This document shows positions 16,236 through 27,220 of a DNA stretch of 64,000 nucleotides, piece after piece. Within the stretch, counting starts at the first letter, position 1; each line of letters starts with the position of its first letter. A program made the position numbers and the translations under genes. The DNA is taken from positions 6,977,001 to 7,041,000 of the forward strand of contig NZ_CP149798.1 of NCBI RefSeq assembly GCF_037940415.1. The letters are read 5' to 3'. This DNA comes from Streptomyces sp. f51 (GTDB lineage: Bacteria > Actinomycetota > Actinomycetes > Streptomycetales > Streptomycetaceae). The notes under the pieces were generated by a model. The model did no database searches, was not told where the DNA came from, and saw only the letters and a program-made list of their open reading frames with translations.

Positions 16236-17747
16236 GTGGAACGGGACGTGCGGGCGGACGGCCGGCGAGGCCGTGAGCGGGGACCGGCCGAAGGGGCCGA
16301 TCCGCGCCGGTGGCGCGCCCTGTGGGTCACCCTGACGGCCGGGTTCATGAGCCTGCTCGACGTCACCATCGTGGCCGTCGCACTGCCCTCCATGCAGCGG
16401 GACCTGCACGCCTCCGCCCCGTCGATCCAATGGGTCGTCTCCGGGTACGCCCTCACCTTCGCCCTGGTCCTCGTGACGGCGGGACGACTGGGCGACGCCA
16501 TCGGCCGGCGTCGGATCTTCCTGCTGGCCCTCGCCGCCTTCGTCCTGTGCAGCGCCGCCGCGGGCGCCGCGCCCACCATCACGCTCCTCGTCGTGGCCAG
16601 GCTCGCCCAGGGCACGGCCGCAGGCTGTCTGGCCCCGCAGAACTCCGCCCTCATCCAGCAGCTGTTCCGGGGAGCCGAGCGGGGGCGGGCGTTCGGACTG
16701 TTCGGCGCGGTCGTCGGTGTCTCCAGCGCGGTGGGCCCGGTCATCGGCGGCCTGATCCTGATGCTCGCCGACGGCCCCCAGGGCTGGCGCTGGATCTTCT
16801 ACGTGAACGTGCCGGTCGGAGCCGTCGCGTTCCTGCTGGGCCTGCGCCTGCTGCCCAGGGTCGCCCCGCGCCGCCGTGAGCGGCTCGATCTGCGCGGTGT
16901 CCTGCTGCTCGGCTGCGGGGTCCTCGCGCTGATGCTTCCGCTGATCCTCGCCGAGTCCGGCGGTGTACAGAGGCTGTGGTGGCTCTTCCCGGCGGGCCTG
17001 GGTCTTCTCGCGGTGTTCGCCTGGTGGGAGCGGCGTCTGACAGCGGCCGGCGGGCAGCCCCTCCTCGATCCGCGCCTGGTGACGAGCACGCGGGGCTACG
17101 CCGCAGGAGCGGCCATCGCCGCCCTGTACTTCGTGGGGTTCAGCGGGGTGTGGCTGGTGTTCGCCCTGTACTTCCAGAACGGCCAGGGCTACTCCCCGCT
17201 GCGTTCGGGGCTCGCGGTGACGCCGTTCGCCATCGGCTCGGCCGCGGCCGCCGTGGTGGCGGGACGACTCGTCGAGCGGCTGGGCCGGCTGCTGACCGTG
17301 TGCGGTCTCGCCGCCGTCGCGCTCGGTCTCGGCGGTGCCGTGCTGATCCTGCGCCTCGCGCCCGGGGGGACCGCCCCCTGGTACGCGGCTCCGGCGCTCC
17401 TCGTCGGCGGAATGGGGAGCGGCTGCGTGATCTCCCCGAACGTCACGATGACGCTCCGGGACGTGCCGGTACGGATGGCTGGCGCGGCCGGCGGAGCCCT
17501 CCAGACGGCCCAGCGTCTGGGCGGCGCCATCGGTACGGCGGCGCTGCCCGGACTGTTCTACGTGGTGCTCGGCACCGGCCGGCACGCGTTCGGCCCGGCC
17601 GTGACGGTCGCCGTCGGCTCCGGGATCGTGGCGATCCTCTGCGCGTTCGCGCTCGCCGTGTACGACTGGCTGCGCGACCACGCGCCCGGGCCACCGCGGA
17701 ATCCGTCCGAGCCGTCCCACGATCCCACCCGCGCCGGTCGGCCCTGA
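16236..17747 (+). CDS. MFS multidrug exporter, DHA2 (EmrB/QacA) family
   Basis: 503-residue membrane transporter with about 14 hydrophobic segments, the DHA2 length. Motif A appears as GRLGDAIGRRRIF, and the first segment carries the family signature LDVTIVAVALPSM. Such proteins export drugs or secondary metabolites with proton uptake. GTG 16236 follows GAGAGGAG at a good distance; a longer frame is Arg-rich and unlikely. No regulator is adjacent. Substrate cannot be read from sequence. Confidence 0.9.
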   Translation: MERDVRADGRRGRERGPAEGADPRRWRALWVTLTAGFMSLLDVTIVAVALPSMQRDLHASAPSIQWVVSGYALTFALVLVTAGRLGDAIGRRRIFLLALAAFVLCSAAAGAAPTITLLVVARLAQGTAAGCLAPQNSALIQQLFRGAERGRAFGLFGAVVGVSSAVGPVIGGLILMLADGPQGWRWIFYVNVPVGAVAFLLGLRLLPRVAPRRRERLDLRGVLLLGCGVLALMLPLILAESGGVQRLWWLFPAGLGLLAVFAWWERRLTAAGGQPLLDPRLVTSTRGYAAGAAIAALYFVGFSGVWLVFALYFQNGQGYSPLRSGLAVTPFAIGSAAAAVVAGRLVERLGRLLTVCGLAAVALGLGGAVLILRLAPGGTAPWYAAPALLVGGMGSGCVISPNVTMTLRDVPVRMAGAAGGALQTAQRLGGAIGTAALPGLFYVVLGTGRHAFGPAVTVAVGSGIVAILCAFALAVYDWLRDHAPGPPRNPSEPSHDPTRAGRP

Positions 17748-18251
17748 TCCCCGGACCCGCGCGCGGCGGACGTCGTGACGGTGCCGTAGGGGCGCGGGGC
17801 ACCGGTCGCGTTCACAGCTGACGCACAGCGGCCGAAAGGCTGCGCGGGAGGCGTGAACCCGCAGCAGACCATGGTCAGTTCAAGCCGATGTCTTGTCGCC
17901 TTCATGACAAGTCCGTCGGCAGGATGCCAGGCTGCTGCCGAACGCTCACACCTCATTCACACCTCCTCCACGCAGTCGCCCCCCTCCGCCGCCCTCCGTG
18001 CCCCCGGCGTCCCTCGCTCGGGCCCCCACCCTCCGGCCCCCAGGCCCCTTCGAGCCCCCTCCCGTCGGCGCATCCGCGTCCCCGGGACCCACGCGCCCCG
18101 CGCTCCCGCGTGCACCAGCGCCGCACAGCGGCACCGCGTGCTGCTTCCGCCTGCCGCCCGGCCCTTCGACCACCGCGGACCGGCCGTACTCCGCCGGCCC
18201 CGGACGCCCGGGGCTCCACCCGGGCAAGCCCCCCCGCAGAAGGAGATGGCA
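17748..18251. other. Leader region of M4 metalloprotease gene
   Basis: About 500 bp without a supported gene. It contains the stem-loop at 17779-17804, an inverted repeat CTTGTC / GACAAG at 17892-17911 that may be an operator, and then a pyrimidine-rich Pro/Ala-coding-like stretch that has no start or family match in any frame. The last bases hold the AAGGAG ribosome site. Confidence 0.55.
17779..17804. terminator. Stem-loop after MFS gene
   Basis: CGGTGCC at 17779-17785 pairs with GGCACCG at 17798-17804, 32 bp after the MFS stop. It is a moderate 7-bp stem with a GC-rich loop. Confidence 0.5.
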
Positions 18252-20579
18252 TTGAACCGGCACCACTCCTCCGTCCGCAGGCGCAGACGCGCCACCGTCC
18301 TCGCGCTCACCGCCGCGAGCTCCTTACTGGCCCTCGCCGTCCGGCCGGGCTCCGCGTCCGCGGCCTCGGCGGACCTCGCTCCCGGCAGGGCCGTCACCGA
18401 GATCACCGCCGCCGGGAACCCGGCTTCCGTCAGGGCCACCGCCCGGATCGTCGCCGAGCCCCGCGCGCGGGCCCTCGCGGCCCCGCTGTCGCCCGCCCGG
18501 CACGCCGAGCTGGTCAGGAACGCGGGAGCGGCGGCGGGCGCCACGGCCAAGCTGCTCGGCCTCGGCACCAGGGAAGGACTCGTGGTCAAGGACGTCGCCC
18601 AGGACCGGGACGGGACGACCCACACGCGCTACGAGCGCACGTACGCGGGACTGCCGGTGCTCGGTGGTGATCTGGTCGTGCACCTGAGGGACGGCCGGAG
18701 CACGGTGTCCGAGGCGACCCGGGCCACCGTCACCCTTGGGAGCGTCACTCCGAGGATCTCCGCCGCGGGCGCCGCGGCCCGGGCCCTCGCGGTGGGCCGG
18801 GAGGCGGCCGTGGCGAGGCCCAGGATCGGCGAGGCGCCCCGGCGCGTCGTCTGGGCCGCAGGCACCCGGCCGGTCCTGGCCTGGGAGACGGTGGTCGACG
18901 GCGTCCAGCGCGACGGCACACCGGCCGAGCTGCACGTCGTGACCGACGCGTCCTCCGGCAAGGTCGCCACCCGGTACGAGGGCGTCGACACGGGCACGGG
19001 CACGGGCCAGTACGTCGGCACGGTGCCGCTCTCCACCACGCCGTCCGGAACGTCGTACCAACTGGTCGACGGCGACCGCGCGGGTCACCGCACCTACGAC
19101 CTGGGCCAGGGAACCTCCGGGACCGGGACCCTCTATACGGACGACAACGATGTCTGGGGCAACGGCACCCAGAGCGACCGGCAGACCGCCGGTGTCGACG
19201 TCGCCTACGGAGCGGCGGCGACCTGGGACTACTACAAGGACGTCTTCGGCCGCAACGGGATCCGCAACGACGGCGTCGCCGCCTACAGCAGGGCCCACTA
19301 CGGCAACAACTACGTCAACGCCTTCTGGTCGGACAGCTGCTTCTGCATGACCTACGGCGACGGGGCGAACAACGCCAAGCCGCTGACGGCGCTGGACGTG
19401 GCGGCGCACGAGATGAGCCACGGCGTCACCAGCGCCACCGCGAACCTGACGTACTCGGGTGAGTCCGGTGGGCTGAACGAGGCGACGTCGGACATCTTCG
19501 CCGCGGCGGTGGAGTTCCACGAGAACCTCGCGGCCGACGTTCCCGACTACCTGGTCGGCGAGAAGATCGACATCCGCGGCAACGGCACGCCCCTGCGCTA
19601 CATGGACAAGCCGTCCAGGGACGGCTCCTCGCGCGACTACTGGGACTCCTCGCTGGGCGGCATCGACGTCCACTACTCCTCGGGTCCGGCGAACCACTTC
19701 TTCTACCTGCTGTCCGAGGGGAGCGGGGCGAAGACCGTCAACGGAGTGTCGTACGACAGCCCCACCCACGACGGTCTGCCGGTGACCGGAATCGGGATCG
19801 AGAACGCCGCCCGGATCTGGTACCGGGCGCTCACCACGTACATGACGTCGACGACCGACTACCACGGTGCCAGGACCGCGACCCTGCGGGCCGCGGGTGA
19901 TCTCTTCGGGGCGTACAGCCCCACCTATCTCGCCGTCGCCGACGCCTGGGCGGGCATCAACGTGGGCGACCGCATCGCCCTGGGGGTCAACGCCGCCCCG
20001 GTCCCCGACCAGACCTCCGGGGTCGGCCAGCAGGTCTCCCTCCAGGTGGACGCCTACACCACCAACACCGGCGCGAGCCTGACCTACGCGGCCACCGGAC
20101 TCCCCGAGGGCCTGGCCATCGGCGACACCGGGCTGATCTCCGGAGTCCCCGTCACCCCCGGGACCAGCGACACGACCGTCACGGTGACCGACAGCACCGG
20201 CGCGTCCGTGTCGCTGTCCTTCCGCTGGCGGATCGCGTACGTCTACGCCAACGCCACCCGCGTGGACATCCCCGACCTGGGTCCCGCGGTCGAGTCGCCC
20301 ATCACCATCACCGGCCGGCCGGGCAACGCCTCGGCGACCACCGAGGTGTACGTCGGCATCGTCCACACCTACCGCGGTGATCTGACGGTCGATCTGGTCG
20401 GCCCCGACGGAACCGTGTACTCGCTGCTGAACCGCAGCGGCGGCTCGGCGGACGACGTGGACCAGACGTTCACGGTGGACGCCTCCGCGCAACCGGTCGA
20501 GGGCACCTGGAAGCTGCGGGTGCGCGACCTCGCGTCGATCGACGTGGGGTACATCCGGGAGTGGCGCATCACTCCCTGA
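18252..20579 (+). CDS. Secreted M4 (thermolysin-type) neutral metalloprotease
   Basis: Extracellular zinc protease of about 775 residues. Order: signal peptide (1-38), propeptide, catalytic domain from about 297 with HEMSH at 386-390 and the third zinc ligand in GGLNEATSD (Glu410, 24 after the first His, as in thermolysin), the catalytic His in VHYSSG, an Ig-like domain from about 573 and a C-terminal P/proprotein-convertase domain from about 663. TTG 18252 is favoured because AAGGAG then sits 6 bases upstream; ATG 18246 touches the ribosome site. Codon 25, in the signal peptide, is TTA, so translation should need the bldA tRNA. A strong terminator follows. Confidence 0.93.
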   Translation: MNRHHSSVRRRRRATVLALTAASSLLALAVRPGSASAASADLAPGRAVTEITAAGNPASVRATARIVAEPRARALAAPLSPARHAELVRNAGAAAGATAKLLGLGTREGLVVKDVAQDRDGTTHTRYERTYAGLPVLGGDLVVHLRDGRSTVSEATRATVTLGSVTPRISAAGAAARALAVGREAAVARPRIGEAPRRVVWAAGTRPVLAWETVVDGVQRDGTPAELHVVTDASSGKVATRYEGVDTGTGTGQYVGTVPLSTTPSGTSYQLVDGDRAGHRTYDLGQGTSGTGTLYTDDNDVWGNGTQSDRQTAGVDVAYGAAATWDYYKDVFGRNGIRNDGVAAYSRAHYGNNYVNAFWSDSCFCMTYGDGANNAKPLTALDVAAHEMSHGVTSATANLTYSGESGGLNEATSDIFAAAVEFHENLAADVPDYLVGEKIDIRGNGTPLRYMDKPSRDGSSRDYWDSSLGGIDVHYSSGPANHFFYLLSEGSGAKTVNGVSYDSPTHDGLPVTGIGIENAARIWYRALTTYMTSTTDYHGARTATLRAAGDLFGAYSPTYLAVADAWAGINVGDRIALGVNAAPVPDQTSGVGQQVSLQVDAYTTNTGASLTYAATGLPEGLAIGDTGLISGVPVTPGTSDTTVTVTDSTGASVSLSFRWRIAYVYANATRVDIPDLGPAVESPITITGRPGNASATTEVYVGIVHTYRGDLTVDLVGPDGTVYSLLNRSGGSADDVDQTFTVDASAQPVEGTWKLRVRDLASIDVGYIREWRITP

Positions 20580-20592
20580 CCCGTAGCCCCTC

Positions 20593-20632
20593 AGAGCCCG
20601 TCCGGACCGCCGCCACGGTCCGGACGGGCTCT
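20593..20632. terminator. Strong terminator after metalloprotease gene
   Basis: A perfect 16-bp stem, AGAGCCCGTCCGGACC and its complement around an 8-base loop, begins 14 bp after the protease stop. Confidence 0.92.
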
Positions 20633-20801
20633 TCGCGTCTTCAAGACTTGACGGATCCCCGCGGCCCCCGGCCCCTCCACGACGTCGCGGCCCAGGCCAA
20701 ACCCCCTCTGATGGCCACTCAACGCGGTTCCCGCGAACATCAGTTGAAGAAATCCGTGTCACGGGACTTGTCACCCTGATGGTTCATTACTTAAATCAAA
20801 G

Positions 20802-20869
20802 CGTGAACTAAGAGAGCCGCTCGGTCAGTTCACGGTCATCCCTTCGCAAGCAGCTGTGTCCACAGCTGC
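20802..20869 (+). promoter_or_regulatory. Two inverted-repeat operators before CBM32 gene
   Basis: Arms CGTGAACT / AGTTCACG (8 bp, 16 bases apart) are followed by a 22-bp near-continuous palindrome built on GCAGCTGTG. Both lie 50-120 bp before the start codon, just after an AT-rich stretch that could hold the promoter. The protein that binds them is not identifiable. Confidence 0.5.
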
Positions 20870-20920
20870 TCAACAAGTGTGTCCGCTCCACTCGTCACCC
20901 CACCCGCATGGAGTCACGGC

Positions 20921-23464
<2,544 letters not shown>

Positions 23465-23519
23465 TCCCGGGTCACCGGCTTCCCGTGATCCCGAACGGGG
23501 CCGGCTGACCGCTGCACTG

Positions 23520-23558
23520 GTGCCGGCGCTCCGCCCTTCTCCGGGGGAGCGCCGGCAC
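23520..23558. terminator. Strong terminator hairpin
   Basis: GTGCCGGCGCTCC pairs perfectly with GGAGCGCCGGCAC over a 13-base loop. It lies 55 bp after the CBM32 gene and also ends the convergent gene whose stop is at 23600. Confidence 0.9.
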
Positions 23559-23599
23559 TCGCGTGTCATCCGCGCCCGGCGCGGGCGGCCGTCGTCCGC

Positions 23600-23959
23600 T
23601 CAGAGAGGGCGGTGTCCCGAGCCGGGGCCCGCCGCGGCCCGCGCCGCGTCGGGAGCCGAGTCGAGCGGGAGGCCGTGACCCCGTGGCGTTTCCAGGTCGG
23701 GCGGTCCGGCCGGTTCGACTCCGGCGGCGTGGGCCAGGAGCCGGTGGGCGAGTTCACGTGCCTCGGCGGGGGTCAGCGAGGCCCAGACCCCGTGTTCGTC
23801 GCCCTGGTCGGGCCCGACGTCCAGCGTCACCCGGCCGATCGTCCGGCCCGGCGTGGGCAGCCGCAGTTCCTTCACGTAGATCGTGCGGCCGCAGGAGGTC
23901 ACCAGGGGCAACTCGCCCGCCTCCGCGGCTCGCAGCCGCCGCTGTCCGGACGCCGTCAT
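23600..23959 (-). CDS. Conserved hypothetical protein
   Basis: About 119 residues. Central part is beta-rich (VTSCGRTIYVKELRLPTPGR, then VTLDVGPDQGDEHGVWASL) followed by a helix TPAEARELAHRLLAHA, and a Pro/Gly-rich tail. The pattern recalls actinobacterial DUF6907-like proteins, but I am not sure. ATG 23959 is used; GTG 23968 with AAAGG nearby is an alternative. It stands alone. Confidence 0.6.
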   Translation of the reverse strand: MTASGQRRLRAAEAGELPLVTSCGRTIYVKELRLPTPGRTIGRVTLDVGPDQGDEHGVWASLTPAEARELAHRLLAHAAGVEPAGPPDLETPRGHGLPLDSAPDAARAAAGPGSGHRPL

Positions 23960-24230
23960 CGCTCTCACGCCTTTCCACGAGCAGAACCGCCGGTGGGTCC
24001 ACCGCAACGGGTGGAACGCCGCTCTCCGGCATCCGCCGGACTGCTCACGTCAGCGTCGGGACGTACGGGTTTGTTCCCCGCCTCCGGGCACCGGACGTCC
24101 TCGTGACCGGTCGCCGGGAGCCGCCCGCCGCTGCCTGCCCGCGCGAACACAGGGCGCTGTGCCCGCGGTTGACGCCTGTCCGCCCCGTACCCGGAAGGGG
24201 AGCGTCCGGCCCGGCGGCTGCCGGTCGGGG

Positions 24231-25184
24231 TCAGCGGGGGAGGGGACCCTTGGTGCGCAGCGCCCCGAGGCGCTCCAGGAGCAGGCCCTCCCTGGTCGAC
24301 CAGGGGGAGATCTCCACGCTCGTCGCCCGGCACGCCTCCATCAGGGCCTCCGCGACCAGCGCCCCGGCCAGGGACTGTCCGGCCCGGTGACGCGAGATGC
24401 CGGGCAGCCGGCCGCGGCCCGCGGACCCGTTCTTGGCGAGCACGCCCACCGCGGCCCGTACCTCGTCGAGGGTCAGACGCTGAGGTGCCCCGGAACGGTC
24501 GCGCCCCGCTGTGGTGTAGCGGGCGAGCTGGGTGAAGGTCTTGGAGCAGGCGAGCACCCGCCCGTCCGGATCGGCGCGCGGCAGGTCCGCCACCTCGGCG
24601 AGCCGGCCGCTCAGATGGTCGCGCACCTCGGCGAGCCGTCGCTTCGAGGAGACGGCCTCGTCGAGTTTCCAGACCCGGGTGACCGTCCGGGCGCCCAGCG
24701 GCAGGGAATGGGCCGTCCTGGGTCGTCTGGAGGTTCCGGAGGCGACCTCCACGGTGCCCCCGCCGATGTCGAGCACCAGCAGCGACCCGGGCCGCTCGCC
24801 CGCCCAGTGGCGCGCGGCCACATAGGCCAGCCGGGCCTCCTCCTCGCCGGACATCACCCGCAGCTGGGTGCCGGTGGCGCTGGCCACCTGGGCGAGGACC
24901 TCGTCGCGGTTGGGCGCGTCCCGGATCACCGAGGTGGCGAACGCGTACACCTCGGGCAGGGCCCCGCGGTCCTCGGCGAGCGTTTCGGCCACGGCCCGCT
25001 GCACACTGCGTACGCCCGATTTGCCCAGCCGTCCCGTGGCGTCCAGCGTCTCGTGCAGCTGGAGCCGAACCTTTCGGGACAGCACCTCCTCCATGGCGAC
25101 CCCGGCGCGGCGCCCCGCCACGGTGAGCAGAGCGCTGTGACACCCGACGTCTAGTACACCTGCCTGCCGCACTGTGTTAACCAC
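24231..25184 (-). CDS. Ppx/GppA family phosphatase
   Basis: 317-residue member of the exopolyphosphatase/pppGpp phosphatase family, an actin-like ATPase fold. The family start VLDVGCHSALLTVA, the loop FATSVIRDAPNRDEVL, SGEEEARLAYVAA and the phosphate loop LVLDIGGGTVEVASG are all visible. It would hydrolyse polyphosphate or (p)ppGpp in the cytosol. Start is GTG 25184 after AGGAAAACGG. Streptomyces carry several paralogues; which one this is cannot be told from sequence alone. Confidence 0.88.
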   Translation of the reverse strand: MVNTVRQAGVLDVGCHSALLTVAGRRAGVAMEEVLSRKVRLQLHETLDATGRLGKSGVRSVQRAVAETLAEDRGALPEVYAFATSVIRDAPNRDEVLAQVASATGTQLRVMSGEEEARLAYVAARHWAGERPGSLLVLDIGGGTVEVASGTSRRPRTAHSLPLGARTVTRVWKLDEAVSSKRRLAEVRDHLSGRLAEVADLPRADPDGRVLACSKTFTQLARYTTAGRDRSGAPQRLTLDEVRAAVGVLAKNGSAGRGRLPGISRHRAGQSLAGALVAEALMEACRATSVEISPWSTREGLLLERLGALRTKGPLPR

Positions 25185-25393
25185 CCGTTTTCCTGCCGAA
25201 GGGGATCCGCGAACTCACCATTGTCCCGCAAGGCGGCCGGAGTGACGCGACACGATTTCGTTTCGGCTCGTCAAGCGCCCGCCAAGGGCGTGGCGGGCGC
25301 CCGCAGAGGTGCCACGGCGGCACCGGGCGTCCGTCCGGGGCGAGTTGGCGTCCTGAGGGGTGGCGGACCGCGCGCGGGTGAAGGGGCGCGGCG

Positions 25394-25870
25394 TCAGGTG
25401 ACGGAGTGGCTCATGTCACTGTCCGGCGTGTCGGCCAGGGTGACCACGGCGGTGATCCGCTTGCCGACGGGTTCGCGGCGCACCTCGAAGGCGTGGCACA
25501 CGGCCATGACGATCTCCAGCCCGTGCTGTCCGACACGGCCCGCCTCGGCGGCGCGCGCCACCGGAAGGGTCGGGTCGGAGTCCCACACGGTCGCCCGTAC
25601 CGCCCCCTCTCGGACCTCCAGGGACAACAGGCACGGTCCGCCCGCGTACTTGACCGCGTTGGTCACGAGTTCGCTGACGACCAGCGGGACCATGCCCATC
25701 ACCCGTCCGGAGACGGGCAGCCCGGCCACCGCCTGCACCCGCGTCAGGAAGTCGCGGGTGAACGCCCGCGCCTCGGCGATGCACGCGGACTCACCGTCGT
25801 ACGCGACTGAGGCCTCGATCAGTGCACCCCGCTGTTCCTGCTGTCCCGCTTCGCTCACCCGATGGCCCAT
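25394..25870 (-). CDS. RsbW-like anti-sigma ATP-binding protein
   Basis: About 158 residues with a single histidine-kinase-like ATPase domain: N box VSELVTNAVKYAGG, then a G-box region VGQHGLEIVMAVCHAF. Small proteins of this type are serine kinases acting on anti-sigma antagonists. No sigma or antagonist gene is adjacent, as is common in Streptomyces. ATG 25870 after GGGGACGG is chosen; GTG 25891 is possible. A second, similar gene is at 56857. Confidence 0.82.
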   Translation of the reverse strand: MGHRVSEAGQQEQRGALIEASVAYDGESACIAEARAFTRDFLTRVQAVAGLPVSGRVMGMVPLVVSELVTNAVKYAGGPCLLSLEVREGAVRATVWDSDPTLPVARAAEAGRVGQHGLEIVMAVCHAFEVRREPVGKRITAVVTLADTPDSDMSHSVT

Positions 25871-25984
25871 ACGATCCGTCCCCGTGTTCACCTCTTCGAC
25901 TCTGGCCGTCTGCCCCGGAAAACGGGCTTCACTCCATCGGGCGTCGCGATTGTCCGGAGGCCGTGGTGCGAGGGTCCGGGCAGG

Positions 25985-26422
25985 TCAGACGTCGGCGACC
26001 GTCACGGTGACGGGGGTGCCGGCCTCGATGGTGCGGCTGACCGTGCAGAGCCGGTCGTGGGAGGTCCTGACGGCGCGGGGGAGGATGGCGCGGGCGCGGT
26101 CGCCGGCCTCACCCTCGGGGAAGGCCACGGAGAAGGTGACGGCGAGGTCCGTCATCCGGTTTCCCCGCTCGTCGCTGATCTTGTCGCCGGACACGGTGAG
26201 CGTGAACCGCGTGGGCTCCACATGCCGGGCGGTCGCCACGTCGACGTCGGCGGCGGTGCAGCCCCCGATGGCGGCGAGCAGCAGTTCGACCGGGGTGAAC
26301 GCGTCCTCCGCGCCGGGCCCGCCCGTGCCGAAGGTGATCGTCCCGCCGCGGGTGTTCGTCGCCGTGAAGGCGCCGGTGCCGGTCCGCTCGACGGTGACGC
26401 TGCGCAGGTTGTCGTCAGTCAT
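25985..26422 (-). CDS. OsmC family peroxiredoxin-like protein
   Basis: 145-residue OsmC/Ohr fold protein that would reduce organic hydroperoxides with paired cysteines: one in LLLAAIGGCTAADV and one near the C terminus in SHDRLCTVSRTI. It also has TPVELLLAAIGG and VTFSVAFPEGE. ATG 26422 is used; an upstream extension is Arg-rich without ribosome site. It is a single gene between two regulators. Confidence 0.87.
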   Translation of the reverse strand: MTDDNLRSVTVERTGTGAFTATNTRGGTITFGTGGPGAEDAFTPVELLLAAIGGCTAADVDVATARHVEPTRFTLTVSGDKISDERGNRMTDLAVTFSVAFPEGEAGDRARAILPRAVRTSHDRLCTVSRTIEAGTPVTVTVADV

Positions 26423-26542
26423 ACCGCCGACCCTAATGTCGGGCCGCCCCGTCCGCCTCGGGTGCCCGCGTGCGCGGACGTGCAGCCGCAACCGTGGGCC
26501 CGGGTGACCGCGCGGAGGCCGTACGGTCCCGGGGGCGCGGCG

Positions 26543-27220
26543 TCAGTCGGGCGGGTTCGGGCGGACGACACCGAGGTCGTAGGCGAGGATGACGGCCTGG
26601 ACGCGGTCGCGGACGCCCACCTTCGACAGGACGCGCCCGACATGGGTCTTGACGGTCGACTCCGCCACGACGAGACGCTCGGCGATCTCGCTGTTGCTCC
26701 AGCCCTCGCCGATCGCGACGAAGATCTCGAACTCGCGCTCCGTCAGGGCGTGGACGCGGGGATCGTCCTGGGGCCTGGCGCCCGACGGGTCGTGCGGGAG
26801 GTGTTTGGCGTAGGTGTCCAGAAGACGCCGGGTCAGGGCGGGCGCGATCACCGCGTCGCCCGCGGCGACCGCCCGGATCCCGGCGAGCAGCTCCTCGGGA
26901 TGGGCGTCCTTGAGCAGGAACCCGCTGGCCCCGGCCCGCAGCGCCGCGTAGGCGTATTCGTCCAGGTCGAACGTCGTCAGGATCAGTACGCGGGAACGTC
27001 CGCCGGAGGCCACGACCCGGCGGGTGGCCTCGATGCCGTCCATCCCTGGCATCCGTACGTCCATGAGGATCACGTCCGGGCGCAGCTCGGCGGCCCTGCG
27101 GACGGCGTCGCCGCCGTGGGACGCCTCGCCCACGACATCGGTGTCCGGGGTGCTCTCCAGGAGCATGCGGAAGCCGAGGCGTTGCAGCGGCTGGTCGTCG
27201 ACGATGAGCACACTGGTCAC
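26543..27220 (-). CDS. NarL/LuxR-type response regulator
   Basis: 225 residues. Receiver domain at 1-120 with the acidic VDDQ pocket, phospho-acceptor Asp in VILMDVRMPGMDG and Lys in FLLKDAHPEEL. A LuxR helix-turn-helix follows (LTEREFEIFVAIGEGWSNSE, then STVKTHVGRVLSKVGVRDRV). GTG 27220 overlaps the kinase stop (GTGA), so kinase and regulator are coupled. The pair lies beside an ABC-2 exporter on the same strand and probably controls it. Confidence 0.92.
   Translation of the reverse strand: MTSVLIVDDQPLQRLGFRMLLESTPDTDVVGEASHGGDAVRRAAELRPDVILMDVRMPGMDGIEATRRVVASGGRSRVLILTTFDLDEYAYAALRAGASGFLLKDAHPEELLAGIRAVAAGDAVIAPALTRRLLDTYAKHLPHDPSGARPQDDPRVHALTEREFEIFVAIGEGWSNSEIAERLVVAESTVKTHVGRVLSKVGVRDRVQAVILAYDLGVVRPNPPD

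Larger units (their letters stand above)
20580..20920. other. Intergenic with stacked inverted repeats
   Basis: 341 bp between two secreted-protein genes. After the terminator there is an AT-rich island (TTACTTAAATCAAAG near 20788-20802) and two inverted repeats: CGTGAACT at 20802-20809 with AGTTCACG at 20826-20833, and AGCAGCTGTG/CACAGCTGCT at 20848-20869 around a 2-base centre. These are good candidates for the promoter and operators of the CBM32 gene. Confidence 0.6.

Noticed and set aside
17946..18625. Minus-strand frames opposite the metalloprotease start
   Set aside because: Low-complexity Gly/Arg/Ala products, antisense to a clear leader and signal peptide.
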